Of a DNA stretch of 64,000 nt, positions 1 to 8,792 are shown one piece after another. The notes beneath the pieces are model-generated. The model had not been told where the DNA came from. It saw only the letters and a program-made list of their open reading frames with translations, and searched no databases. The position numbers were made by a program, and so were the translations under genes. Positions within the stretch are counted from its first letter, which is position 1. Each line of letters starts with the position of its first letter. Source of the stretch: Galaxea fascicularis (Eukaryota > Cnidaria > Anthozoa > Scleractinia > Euphylliidae); the NCBI GenBank assembly GCA_948470475.1, contig OX419339.1, positions 12,229,863-12,293,862 on the forward strand, given 5' to 3'.

Positions 1-671
1 AGATGTCGGAGGCTTTGTAGAATGAAGCATATAACAATGGGCACTATATAACCCTGATATAACCAAAGTGGCCCTCTGTTCTGTAGTTGCTCTGGCGCTA
101 GCTATTGTTATGCAAAGGCATGTAAATAAGTGGCCCTGTATTCTGTGGGTTAGCCAAGTTATTTTCCAGGGCCCGGTTGTTCGAAAGCCGATTAACGGTA
201 ATCGAAGATTAAAATTAATCAAGGAGCTCGATTCTCTTTCCCCAAACGTTGTTCATTGCTGATATTCTGCAAAATTTTAGATTAGGGGAAGTCAATCCTG
301 AAAAACAAAAAGCAGCCGAAACAACTTTCATCCAAAAGTTAAAAACTGCAACCAAAGTTTACGCTAATCCTGGATTAGGTTAATCGGCTTTCGAACAACC
401 GGGCCCTGGGTACTCCATTTTAAGTAGGCTTTAACCATAGAGTACTCCATGGAAATGGAATACCGGTAGTACCCTCTGTTTTTTCCTCTCCCAGCTCGAA
501 CGCTCGAACAAAGTTGAAAGACAAGTTACAGCAAAATATATTGCCCAGTGTATCTCAACCCTTTAAAAGCTGTAACATGCCATATGTAATTCTGTTGTAG
601 GAGGAGTTCAAACGTAATTTACCAGGTGAAATGTTTTGAGCACAGAGAAGCTAAGCAATAAAGACATAGAC
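1..671. other. Upstream non-coding region of first GT31 gene
   Basis: No convincing gene is seen. The stretch holds a TIR element (167-408) and, from about 500 to 671, sequence strongly resembling the 170 bases upstream of the second GT31 gene (about 8620-8792). The duplicated unit therefore includes the 5' flank and probably the promoter or 5' UTR. Short related phrases containing GGCCCT recur at 70-80 and 130-140. An open frame at 68-262 runs into the transposon and is not considered a gene. Confidence 0.5.
167..408. mobile_element. MITE with about 30-bp TIRs starting CAGGGCCCGG
   Basis: The left end (167 onward) begins CAGGGCCCGGTTGTTCGAAA and the right end is its reverse complement, ending at 408. 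The matching arms are about 30 bp and the interior of about 180 bp is non-coding. No clean target-site duplication is visible, so superfamily is unassigned; the CAGGG terminus is compatible with hAT-like elements (inference). Confidence 0.7.
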
Positions 672-1619
672 ATGAAGGCAATGGAGCGTCTTTTTATGGC
701 TGGGGTGACTGTGGTAGCATCAGTGATGGCCTATCTCTTCATTGTGTCCATGAAGTATGTCAAGAAGCCTGCTTTTCCAACCCATGACTGTAAATCTTGG
801 AAGACAAGTGCACTCCAGCATAAAACGAATTTAATAACCAACACTGCTTGTACACAATATTATTTCCTTCTTATTTTGGTGTTATCTGTGCCACCAAATT
901 TTGAAAGAAGAAATTTAATCCGCCAAATGTGGGGCAGTGATGGTGCCACTGCAGATAAGGCTATGTGGAAGACATTCTTTCTTCTTGGTGAAACAAGAGA
1001 TCAAACGCTGTCAGATTTACTCAAAAATGAGGAGAGAAACTTTGGAGACATAATTCGTAGTAACTATTATGAACATTACCAGAACCTGAGTTTCAAGGTA
1101 GAGATGGGTTTTGAGTGGGCAGCAAGATATTGTAACTTTTCTTTTCTTTTAAAGACAGATGATGATGTGTTTGTTAACACTAAAGATTTGATTCTTTATT
1201 TGCAACAAGCATCAACACCTAAGAGAGGACTGTACATGGGTAAAGCCCTTGTTGGAGCTCAACCACGGCGTGACGGAAAGCACGGTGTGAGCTTGGATGA
1301 ATTTTCTGGTTTAACTTATCCAGACTACTGTAGTGGAGCTGGTTATGTTCTCTCATATGATGTAGTTGAGTGCCTTGTTCCTTTATTTGACGTGGTAAAT
1401 CCATTCTGGATTGAGGATGTGTATGTTGGAATACTTGTCAACAAAGCTGGCTTTGCTGCAGTTGATCACAAGTGGTTTATTGTTCCTGTGAGATCCCATG
1501 ATTGTTATTTTCTGCCAAACACTTTCATACAACACCGTGTAATTGGAGAATGCTTAATCAAACTATACAGAATGCACTCTACAGGCTTTTATGATTCAGT
1601 TTTAGGATCGTTCTTTTAA
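672..1619 (+). CDS. Beta-1,3-galactosyltransferase-like glycosyltransferase (GT31), copy 1
   Basis: Intronless frame of 315 aa from the ATG at 672. The open frame extends upstream only through a non-ATG codon, and the paralogue starts at the equivalent ATG. Residues about 6-26 form one hydrophobic segment after a short basic N-terminus, giving type II Golgi topology as expected for GT31 enzymes, which transfer Gal or GlcNAc from UDP-sugars in beta-1,3 linkage. Visible family motifs in order: RRNLIRQMWG, TFFLLG, the metal-binding DDDVFVN, the CSGAGYVLSYD region, and WIEDVYVG, which carries the conserved acidic motif. Length is typical for the family. The donor and acceptor sugars cannot be read from sequence. 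An AATAAA lies 26 bases after the stop. Its tandem paralogue is 7 kb downstream. Confidence 0.9.
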   Translation: MKAMERLFMAGVTVVASVMAYLFIVSMKYVKKPAFPTHDCKSWKTSALQHKTNLITNTACTQYYFLLILVLSVPPNFERRNLIRQMWGSDGATADKAMWKTFFLLGETRDQTLSDLLKNEERNFGDIIRSNYYEHYQNLSFKVEMGFEWAARYCNFSFLLKTDDDVFVNTKDLILYLQQASTPKRGLYMGKALVGAQPRRDGKHGVSLDEFSGLTYPDYCSGAGYVLSYDVVECLVPLFDVVNPFWIEDVYVGILVNKAGFAAVDHKWFIVPVRSHDCYFLPNTFIQHRVIGECLIKLYRMHSTGFYDSVLGSFF

Positions 1620-1644
1620 TGCTTTGGTCAGTAGTAAAAGTAAA

Positions 1645-1650
1645 AATAAA
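1645..1650 (+). terminator. Candidate poly(A) signal AATAAA of GT31 copy 1
   Basis: AATAAA in an A-rich stretch 26 bases downstream of the stop codon, followed by a T-rich segment. Plausible by position only. Confidence 0.4.
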
Positions 1651-1691
1651 AATATGTTTTGATAAATAATGTCAAGAAATGAAAAAATCTG

Positions 1692-1853
1692 CAGGGGCGG
1701 GTCCAGGGGGGGTTGGATTGGGTGGCTAGCCACCCCCCTTCTGAGAATCCCACCATAAAATCTAATACATGCATGGGTCCCAAAAAATATAGTATAGTTT
1801 GGTGGCCGACTGTATCAGCCACTCCCCATTGAAAAATCATGGATCCGCGCCTG
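1692..1853. mobile_element. 162-bp MITE inserted in the 3' flank of GT31 copy 1
   Basis: The ends CAGGGGCGGGTCC and GGATCCGCGCCTG are imperfect inverted repeats. They are flanked by a 5-bp direct repeat ATCTG (1687-1691 and 1854-1858). The paralogous 3' flank near 9830-9845 has a single uninterrupted ATCTG followed by the same ATTCTATA, so it preserves the empty site. The insertion therefore occurred after duplication, or was absent from the copied segment. Superfamily unassigned. Confidence 0.75.
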
Positions 1854-1854
1854 A

Positions 1855-1960
1855 TCTGATTCTATAGGCAGAACTTTCTCCAGAATGTTTAGTCAAAGTA
1901 TTAAAAATTGGCTACATGTCAAAGTTAAGCTGGACACAACAAAAAAAAAATCATTGAAAA
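1855..1960. repeat. Right end of duplicated GT31 segment, copy 1
   Basis: Sequence resumes after the MITE with TCTGATTCTATAGG and matches the region 9830-9940 downstream of GT31 copy 2. This marks the right-hand extent of the detectable segmental duplication. Confidence 0.6.
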
Positions 1961-2028
1961 CGCTACCCTTTGAAATACTTAGAGAGATTGTCCAAAAACT
2001 CCCAGAACTCTACACTGAACAACTTGTT

Positions 2029-2142
2029 ACATTGAAAACATTGCACTGTAGTCTTGTTAGGCCACTTCTGGAATATTTATGTGAAGCTTGGAACCCCTAC
2101 ACTAAATGTAATATTGACAAGCTTGAAGATGTCCAGAAGAAC
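2029..2142 (+). pseudogene. Non-LTR retrotransposon reverse transcriptase remnant
   Basis: About 38 codons in the frame starting at 1885 encode a stretch with SLVRPLLEY, AWNPYT and IDKLEDVQ. This matches the conserved block near the C-terminal end of reverse transcriptases of CR1/L2/jockey-type LINEs (family knowledge). The flanking frame is not recognisable and the rest of the element is missing, so this is a short 5'- and 3'-truncated fossil. Confidence 0.6.
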
Positions 2143-2285
2143 AACCAGGTAGGAGCTTTTAAATGCCTCCATCTTCACACTTCATTTGCAATATTATTTC
2201 AATAATATTAATAATTATTATTATCTATTTGTGTGGTGGAAATTCAACATCAACTTTTCAAATGTGCCTGTCACATAAATGACCT

Positions 2286-2307
2286 ATATATATATATATA
2301 TATATAT
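2286..2307. repeat. (TA)n microsatellite
   Basis: An uninterrupted TA dinucleotide run. A further imperfect TA-rich patch lies at 2509-2531, on the other side of the foldback at 2401-2511. Confidence 0.85.
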
Positions 2308-2400
2308 GACATATATAGAGACGGTTAAGAAAGCTTCCTGAGCCAACAAAGATGCTAACCAAAAGGATCACAATGATTCACAGTCCTGATTCGGTGGATG

Positions 2401-2511
2401 ATAAAAAACGGTTAAAAATGAAGCCGAAACTGGACAACTTTTGGTTAAAAAATTTAAAATTTCATAACCAAAAGTTTTCCAGTTTCGGCTTCATTTTTAA
2501 CCGTTTTTTAT
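2401..2511. repeat. 111-bp near-perfect foldback (inverted repeat)
   Basis: The left arm starts ATAAAAAACGGTTAAAAATG and the right arm ends with its reverse complement at 2511. The arms of about 50 bases meet at an AAATTTAAAATTT centre. The whole is bounded by TA-rich sequence. It may be a very short non-autonomous element that inserts into TA repeats; no open frame. Confidence 0.75.
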
Positions 2512-2530
2512 ATATGACATATATATATAT

Positions 2531-2640
2531 GAACCCACGTCCCCCCGCATACTAGTCGGGTGTGATATCCGCTACACCATCAGGACAACCATGCTGGCAA
2601 CACGGCAATCGAAGATGCGATTTACATGGTAAGGAACCTG
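2531..2640 (-). repeat. tRNA-derived SINE-like copy 1 (5'-truncated)
   Basis: On the minus strand the segment reads through a tRNA-like A-box region (GGTGTAGCGGATATCACACC) and an arm containing CTAGTATGCGGGGGG. Its 3' flank GCTGGCAACACGGCAATCG is identical to the second copy at 2850-2985. Shared sequence beyond the tRNA part indicates a SINE family rather than two tRNA genes. Confidence 0.6.
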
Positions 2641-2849
2641 GGATCCTGGGGAATTTTTCTTTCAAGGTGACAAGGTAGTTGGTTAGGTTAGTTGAAATCC
2701 AACTTTAAGTCAACTTAGCGGATGACAATGGAGGATCCACAAGGGATACAGGCTATTTTTAATTAATATATTCTGTGTATCAAAGGGCCCCTAACCTTGT
2801 ACACCCCCAAATAATCATAGTAAACTGAATAAATGTTTGAAAGAAAATT

Positions 2850-2985
2850 CTCCCTGAGTGGGATTTGAACCAGGTCCCCCCGCATACTAGTCGGGTGCAG
2901 TCGGGTGTGATATCCACTACACCATCAGGACAACCATGCTGGCAACACGGCAATCGAAGATGCGATTTACGTGGTAAGGAACGTA
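2850..2985 (-). repeat. tRNA-derived SINE-like copy 2 with Thr(AGT)-like anticodon loop
   Basis: Minus strand from about 2932 to 2850 folds as a tRNA. There is an A box, a loop CTAGTAT that would present AGT, and a B box GGTTCAAATCC followed by an acceptor-like strand. A 12-base partial duplication (GTCGGGTGCAGTCGGGTG) enlarges the anticodon arm and should prevent function as a tRNA. The non-tRNA flank is shared with copy 1. Confidence 0.6.
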
Positions 2986-3070
2986 ACGAATTGTTTTCGG
3001 TCATGTTGTTTAATTTGTTTTATGGCGTTCTCGTTGCTAAAGCTCCCTATTTATGCCTCGGGTAATGGGC

Positions 3071-3190
3071 CGTCGACATATTCACTTCTTCCCCGAACTA
3101 ACATCCAAAACTCGATTTGCCTTACCCCCTCCCATCTCCCACGCGCGTAAACGCCCAGTTACCGAGGGAAGAAGTGAATATGTTGACGAC
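3071..3190. repeat. Inverted repeat with arms around GTCGACATATTCACTTCTTCC
   Basis: A 22-base arm at about 3072-3095 is repeated inverted, with one mismatch, at about 3166-3190. The interior contains the phrase TAAACGCCCAGT that also occurs in the related copy near 5470. Probably a terminus of the dispersed repeat described at 3140-3370. Confidence 0.55.
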
Positions 3191-3370
3191 CGGCCTAACT
3201 CTGTGCACAATAGTCATGTTGTTTTTCTTGTTTTGTTGTCGTGTAACAAATAAGGGAGTGTTTTCTATACCAAGCGACAGGAAGGACTTCGGAAAGAAGC
3301 TGTAAAATTTCCAGCAGACCTACCTCGTTCAGCACTTATGTATCAGTCAAATCCGAGAATGCCCATCCCC
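3140..3370. repeat. Dispersed repeat, copy A (matches 5455-5690)
   Basis: About 230 bases shared with 5455-5690, including GTTTTGTTGTCGTGTAACAA, GGGAGTGTTTTCTATACCAA and TATCAGTCAAATCCGAGAA. The copies differ by scattered substitutions. Both continue into C/G-rich phrases such as GGGCAAACCCCTGGGCATTT, the start of a TIR element that is complete at 5658-6210. Confidence 0.75.
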
Positions 3371-3765
3371 ACCCCCCTCCTGGGCAAACCCCTGGGCATT
3401 TGACCTTTTAGAAATACTTTGGTCAAATTCCGTACTACAGTTTTACGATCAAATGCCCCCACCATAGAAACCTTTACAAATAAACTTATTCCTGATGGGA
3501 AAATAAACTTTAGTCATACATAGAGAAGATGTCGTAGTTTCAGGGAAATCGAAACTTGTCTTCTATAAGAAATTTTGATTTCAAATGGTACGCCCAAAGC
3601 CAAAAAAGACTGCTGCGAGCCTCCGTAAGGTCGACAGTACCCATGAAACAATTTAGTCTCAAAAGTTTAGTTACTGAGCCAAGAGATTCACTGCTTTTGG
3701 TTTGAGATCATATGGTGTGATGCATCTTTCTGTTCTCTCAGAAATATAGGAGAAAGGAAATCACT

Positions 3766-4224
3766 TCACTTTCCACGTTCAGTTCTCATAATCACGCCTT
3801 TGCTTACAAGCTTGAAATCAATGGTTGTACCAGTTATCACATCCATAATTTCTTTATTAGATGTAAGAGTTCTCCATTTGGAAAGGAAATTAGCAAGATT
3901 ACCTTCTTTAAAGCATTTAACACTTTGTTCTATAACCTGCAATAATGGTTGGTAACAGGATTTCAAATTTACCCGCATCATCAATAGCTGTTTGTAATGT
4001 TGTTATGAGGCTTACTTGGTGTCCTCTCTCTTCTGGGGTGGGATCCACGGTTTCTTTTTGGAGGTGTGGTAGCTCTTGCGATGGCCTAAAAAAGGCTTTC
4101 CACCATTGGGCCAGTGATTTCCAGTTCCTGAATAGCCCTGCTTGAATTTAATATCAGGTACTTGGGTGACAGAGCTAGTAATCTTGTTTTCCTCCTTGAT
4201 TGCTTTTAACTGACTGCTTTGCAC
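3766..4224 (-). pseudogene. Probable retroelement (DIRS- or Ty3-like) gag/pol fragment
   Basis: Two adjoining minus-strand open frames (4224-4012, 3984-3766). The downstream one contains FLSKWRTLTSNKEIMDVITG followed by FKLV, resembling the motif preceding reverse transcriptase in cnidarian and fish DIRS-like elements (family recollection). The upstream one is basic, Pro/Gly/Lys-rich and gag-like. The frames do not join and no start or full domain is visible, so it is broken. Alternative: chance frame in an unrelated repeat. Confidence 0.4.
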
Positions 4225-4671
4225 ATAATCTCGAAAAAGAAAATCCGTCTCCGGGATTTGCTGGTTGCAAAGGGCGCGAGGCTCACTGTTTATTAAGGGT
4301 CATCTCGTCGTCGCAAGGGCAATTCATAAGTCGCGTGGCCTAGAAAAGCAAGCGAGTCAATCGGATAAAGAGGAAATAATTTTTGGTTTTTCATCCATGT
4401 TCCCCTTTAAAGCGCAACATGCTGTGTGTTGTCGTTCTTTGCTCTAAACAACACATGGCCTGCGGCCTTCCCCTACATCAAGGTACGACAGAAAGCCGCA
4501 AGAATCTAGAACAAAAATTCATCTTCTAAATCGGCACCCTTAATCCCCACGGTATTAAGGAACGCTTTTTTTTTTATAAACTAATGTTTCCTATTTATCA
4601 CGTTGCCATGTTACCACCAATAGCGTAACTCCTCCTCCACTATATAAACTACACACAACCCATAATTCCTC

Positions 4672-4720
4672 GATTCGCTCTGACGAAGGGCTAACGCTCG
4701 AAACGTCAGCTTTTAGAATC
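4672..4720 (+). ncRNA. Hammerhead-ribozyme-like motif, minimal type I (Penelope/retrozyme style)
   Basis: Order of elements: GATTC (4672-4676), GCT (4677-4679), CTGACGA (4680-4686), one extra A, GGGC-TAAC-GCTC stem-loop (4688-4699), GAAA (4700-4703), a C, the GTC cleavage triplet (4705-4707), AGC (4708-4710) pairing with GCT, and GAATC (4716-4720) pairing with GATTC. Stem I therefore closes in two blocks with an internal loop, and stem III is almost absent, as described for hammerheads of Penelope-like elements and retrozymes. The unpaired A at 4687 departs from the consensus and may reduce activity. No flanking Penelope ORF is visible here. Confidence 0.55.
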
Positions 4721-4784
4721 CCTGTATGGTGGTCAATTTAAATGCATTATGAATTCAGTGAGCCCCAAAATTAAACATTGCACA

Positions 4785-4842
4785 TTTTGTAATGCAGGAT
4801 TTACGTAGTATCGACGCTCTAACCAATTGAGCTATGACGCCA
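4785..4842 (-). repeat. tRNA-derived SINE head (partial)
   Basis: On the minus strand, an acceptor-like TGGCGTCA is followed by TAGCTCAATTGGTTAGAGCG, a perfect tRNA D-arm/A-box block. The anticodon and T arms are not intact and no B box is found. A truncated SINE or tRNA pseudogene is the likely identity. Confidence 0.55.
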
Positions 4843-4931
4843 CTAAACAAAGTTGAGAAGATCTGTTGCTGTATGCTGCTCACTAGTTTTTATTTAAAAA
4901 AAATTAAAAAGAGAATTAAAAAAAATTTAAC

Positions 4932-5215
4932 ATGTACAGAACGTATGACTATATCCGAAAGATAAAGTCTCGTTCAGCCCAAAACGCAGGACAGCAGTCT
5001 GTTAACTCTACTACGGGAGCTATGCCTTGTAAGTCACTCGAAGGTATCGAAGACGTTGAAGAGGGTCAAGCAATAGATGAGGCTGAGGTTGAAGAGGACG
5101 AGGAAGAGTACCAGACACAGAGTCAGCCTCGGACTACCCTACAGCGGACTGAGTGACGAGGGCAGTTTAATGTTTCTTCGGGCCGTTACTACACGTAGTG
5201 GACGGATGGTCAGAG
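4932..5215 (+). other. Acidic open frame of unknown nature (possible retroelement relic)
   Basis: A 74-codon frame from an ATG at 4932, acidic toward its end (a run of Glu/Asp near residues 35-58), stops at 5156. Just downstream, in another frame, TTRSGRMVR is followed by a stop at 5227-5229; such TRSGR tails are common at the end of Ty3/gypsy polyproteins. Suggestive only; no domain is recognised. Confidence 0.2.
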
Positions 5216-5454
5216 TCGTCTGTCAGGAATGATAAGGTCTGTAATTTGCTCTTCGCAGTCCTCCATTTTGCTGTTTTTTTCTAGACACCCCTTAGCCACA
5301 TTTTTTTGTGATTCGGGAAAATTGCATTTTTCTATCCGTGATTCGTGATTCGTTATTTTTTCAGCCCGTGAACCGTGCCAGAGAACCCCCCTGTACGACC
5401 CTCTGGAATCGCCATCTTGCTTCTCATCTCCAAGCATGGGGACGAGGTCCTTCC

Positions 5455-5690
5455 ATCCCCCACCCACGTAAACGCCCAGTTCCCGGGGGAAAAAGTGAAT
5501 ATGTCGACGAATCCTAACTCTTTGCACAATAGGTATGGTATTTTTCTTGTTTTGTTGTCGTGTAACAAATAAGGGAGTGTTTTCTATACCAAGCGACAGG
5601 AAGGACTCCAGAAAGAAGTTGTAAAATTTCCAGCAGGCGTACCTCATTCAGCACTTGTGTATCAGTCAAATCCGAGAACGCCCATCCCCC
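5455..5690. repeat. Dispersed repeat, copy B (matches 3140-3370)
   Basis: Same family as 3140-3370, in the same orientation. Its right part overlaps the left terminus of the TIR element 5658-6210, so the repeat probably provides flanking or older element sequence. Confidence 0.75.
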
Positions 5691-6210
5691 CCTCCCGGGC
5701 AAACCCCTGGGCATTTGATTTTTTAGAAAAACTTCGGTCAAATTCCCTACCATGTCGCCAATTTTATGATCAAATGCCCCACCGGCTGGGTAGATATGTA
5801 GGTAGATGACAAAGCCGTTTAATAAAATTTTCTCGCGTTTCAGACCATCAAAACCAATTTCAGTGTCATTAAAACATTCAAATTTAATGTTCAAACTGTA
5901 TACGTCAATAAACGCAGCATAAATAAACAAGAAACAGTCAATGATAAGAAGTCTGCGCTGAAACAACAGAGACATCATGTGATAAGATTATTAATTTTTG
6001 TTGTTGTTGCCTTTTTCTCAGTCGTATACTATTGCTCTGGCTTTTTTCACGTAATTAATACTTTAGGTCGTTGCCGAAGGTCAATATTTTCTCGATCACC
6101 GTCAAATGCCCGACCGGGCTGCGTTTCACATCAAATTCCCCACCATACGGAGTCTACCTCTCGTCAAATGCCTGGGGTATGCCCGGGGGAGGGGAGATTG
6201 GACTGATACA
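5658..6210. mobile_element. Non-autonomous DNA transposon, TIR TGTATCAGTC
   Basis: The left end TGTATCAGTCAAATCCGAG is mirrored by GATTGGACTGATACA ending at 6210. The inner parts of both arms carry C/G-rich phrases (CCCCTCCCGGGCA, left; GCCCGGGGGAGGGG, right). The interior has no transposase motif. The flanking trinucleotides TTG and TTA are similar but not identical. A left-end-only relative lies at about 3339. Confidence 0.6.
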
Positions 6211-6434
6211 TTACGACTTCTGATGAAACAGTGCATCTCTCAACACTCTGTAAATTTTACGTTATCCGTTGTTTGCGCAGATTAAGAATGATCAGTTTTT
6301 CTAAAATAGGTAATTGTGTCATGTTTGATTAATTATTAATGAATATGCTGGGCTACTCTGCCACTACTCGATTATAAGAAAAGCGCTTGAAAAAAACTTC
6401 CGGCACAGAAAACTCTTTGGACGTTTTGAGAAAC

Positions 6435-7164
6435 GGCATGTACTAAAACCAGGAACACCGGAACAGCCCGGAACAGCCTGGAACATCGAATTTGACGGTG
6501 TTGTTTTGTTTTCCCATTACGGACCCTGTCAAAAATTAAATATCAAAGTAATTTGTTTACCCACGCACAACGAAAGAGCCTAGAGCTCGTTCAGTATAAA
6601 GTGTACGTGTATGAGATCGAATTAGAATTTAGAAGTGCAGTGTTGGTTTTTGTGGAGGGAGGAAAAGCGGAGAACCCGGAGAAAAACAAACAAAATCTAC
6701 CTTGATATGACGGCGGGTCAGGGGAGCGAACCTTGGTCACATTGGTGAGAGACGAGTGCCATTCCACCATTCCAGCTCCCCCTATGTGATCATAGTCTTG
6801 AGAAACTTTGAATATAGGGGCTTCGGGGGGAGGGGGGGGGGGGAGAGGGCTTACTTTTTGTTTATTTATTTGTTCCTTTCTCTAACTCTTTACCAGCTTA
6901 TTTCTTTAACTCTTTATTAACTTATTTTTTCCTTTTATTTTTTATTTCTTCGTTCTTTCTTCTGTCTTTTTTTTTTTATGTCTTTAGAGCATGCTTCTAA
7001 GCTCTTTCGTGTTACATGGGTAAACAAAATACAGTGACATTTTAATTTTTTACCGTGGTCTATAATGGGAAAACAAAACAACACCGTCAAATTCGGTGTT
7101 TCGGGATTTTTCGGCTGTTCCGGGCTGTTCCGGTGTTCCGGTGTTCCCGGTTTTAGTACATGCC
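6435..7164. mobile_element. 730-bp element with long inverted arms ending GGCATGTACTAAAACC
   Basis: GGCATGTACTAAAACC at 6435 is mirrored by GGTTTTAGTACATGCC ending at 7164. Homology extends inward over about 130-170 bases with indels, through GGAACA/GGAACAGCCC motif clusters and GTCAAATTCG/CGAATTTGAC. The centre is rich in T and contains a G run at 6829-6842. No coding capacity is seen. Confidence 0.65.
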
Positions 7165-7423
7165 AGTACATGCCAGGTGCAACGGTAAACAAGCAACGTG
7201 GTTACTTAAAAATTTACGAAAAACATAACGCGAGTCTCAATTCTTTTGTATCACTTTTAGACGCAACACTTCGAGGAGGGTAGGTTAAAAAGCTTAGGCT
7301 AAAATTTAAAACTTAAGCTTTAACCCTGCTCGTTATTTCTTGAGAGAGAAGTCATTACTATTGTTCCAAAAAGAAATAGAGTTTGAGTTCAAAAATACCA
7401 GCATAATAATTAAATTACAAGGC

Positions 7424-7836
7424 TGTGTCTAAATGGCCGGCAGCCGGTCAAGTTTGTAAAAACACTAAATGGCCGGCAGTCCGATTCGGGCTCCCTTTCA
7501 AGGGCTTTGTTTTCCTTAGACTTGGTACTTCAGGGAGATTTAGTGTGTTTTAGGTTAGGGATTAGGGCTAGCAGTCAAGGAATATGGACGTTTGTTATTA
7601 GGCTTGAAGATTTTGACCGGCTGCCGGTCATTTAGACGATTTGTACTTTGATAGTTTATATTAATAAAACTGCATCGCTTTCTCAACGGTTACTTCGATA
7701 GTTAAGTCTGTAAATGTCGTCTTTTGTTGAAAATATCATAAATTCCTCAGTTTTTCTGAATTTGTCAAGGAAATATCGGACTGCCGGCCATTTAGTGTTT
7801 TTACAACCTTGACCAACTGCCGGCCATTAAGACACA
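7424..7836. mobile_element. 413-bp MITE with TIR containing GGCCGGCAG
   Basis: The left arm TGTGTCTAAATGGCCGGCAG at 7424 and right arm ending CCGGCCATTAAGACACA at 7836 form inverted repeats of about 63 bp. A further internal inverted copy of GGCCGGCAG occurs in each arm, and a third inverted motif lies at about 7617-7640. No target duplication is evident. Confidence 0.7.
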
Positions 7837-7919
7837 ATATTATTAATGTATGGCGCTGCGGGGAAATCTTGCCAATTCTTCACTAAATATCAGCAGTAGG
7901 CTAAAGTTTCCTGCAGTAT

Positions 7920-8335
7920 TTTGAGTTGAAAAAATGAGACAGTAGGCAGGAGTTGAGGCAGTGCGAGTTGTAGGAGCTGTGAGAGTTGTTAGAAGTCGTG
8001 ACACGTACAAGTGAAATTCAAAGACTTTTGGCAGTTGTGTGGAGTGTGGCAGTTGTACAAAATGAAATTCTTGAGCGAGTTGTAGGAGTTACAGGAGCTG
8101 TGGAAATTTGAGAATTGCAGGGGTTGTGATACAGCTTTGAGTTGTATTGTTATTATTATTATCATCATCATCATCATTGTTATTGTGGGAGTTAGAGGAG
8201 TGAGTTATGTGTGGGCTGTGGCACTTTGAATACTGTGGTACTTGTGTGTGGTAGTTGTGAGAGTGCTGTGAGTTGAGGGAGTTGTGGGAGCTAGTTGTGG
8301 GACTTGAGTTGAGGTAACTGTGAAAGGCACAGGAG
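7920..8335. repeat. Degenerate GAGTTGTRG-rich low-complexity array with ATT/ATC microsatellite
   Basis: The plus strand repeats variants of GAGTTGTGGGAG and GAGTTGTAGGAG across 400 bases, with a TTATTATCATCATC tract at 8150-8178. The same motif appears in reverse orientation at 10,015-10,095 on the other side of GT31 copy 2. Confidence 0.6.
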
Positions 8336-8619
8336 TTTTGTTAGCTTCTTGCAACTTCTTCCAGTTGGAAAACTACTTTTTCAATTTTCCCACATACTTA
8401 CAAAACAGTGACAGCCCTGAAGTTGTCTTGCACTTTTGTTGTGGCCTTGGTACATAAGCCACCATTTCATGCATCACGTGTAACATACATGTGTACAACA
8501 CTTGGAATATTCACCGTTAAGCATTGAGAGAATCTGGTCACACTTCTAAAAAACTACAGCAGCAACAACACCAACAAAGCAAGACATTATTTCTGGTAAA
8601 CATTCATGCAACTTGTGTT

Positions 8620-8792
8620 CCAAACAAATTGAAAGACAAGTTACAGCAAAATATATTGCCCAGTGTATCTCAACCGTTTAAAAGCTATAATCATGCCATA
8701 TGTAATTTTGTTGTAGGAGGAGTTCAAACTTAATTCACCTGGTGAAACGTTTTGAGCACAGAGAAGCTAAACAGTAAAGAGGATTAATAGAC
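8620..8792. repeat. Left end of duplicated GT31 segment, copy 2
   Basis: Starting near AAATTGAAAGACAAGTTACA the sequence matches 510-671 closely up to the start codon. It may contain promoter or 5' UTR elements conserved between the paralogues, including GTAGGAGGAGTTCAAAC. Confidence 0.65.

Noticed and set aside
2850..2932. Functional tRNA-Thr(AGT) gene
   Set aside because: The anticodon arm carries a 12-base duplication and the flanks recur in a second copy, indicating a SINE.
7424..7836. Possible CRISPR-like or regularly spaced repeats from recurring GGCCGGCAG
   Set aside because: The copies are inverted and explained by the terminal and subterminal repeats of one MITE; no regular spacers.
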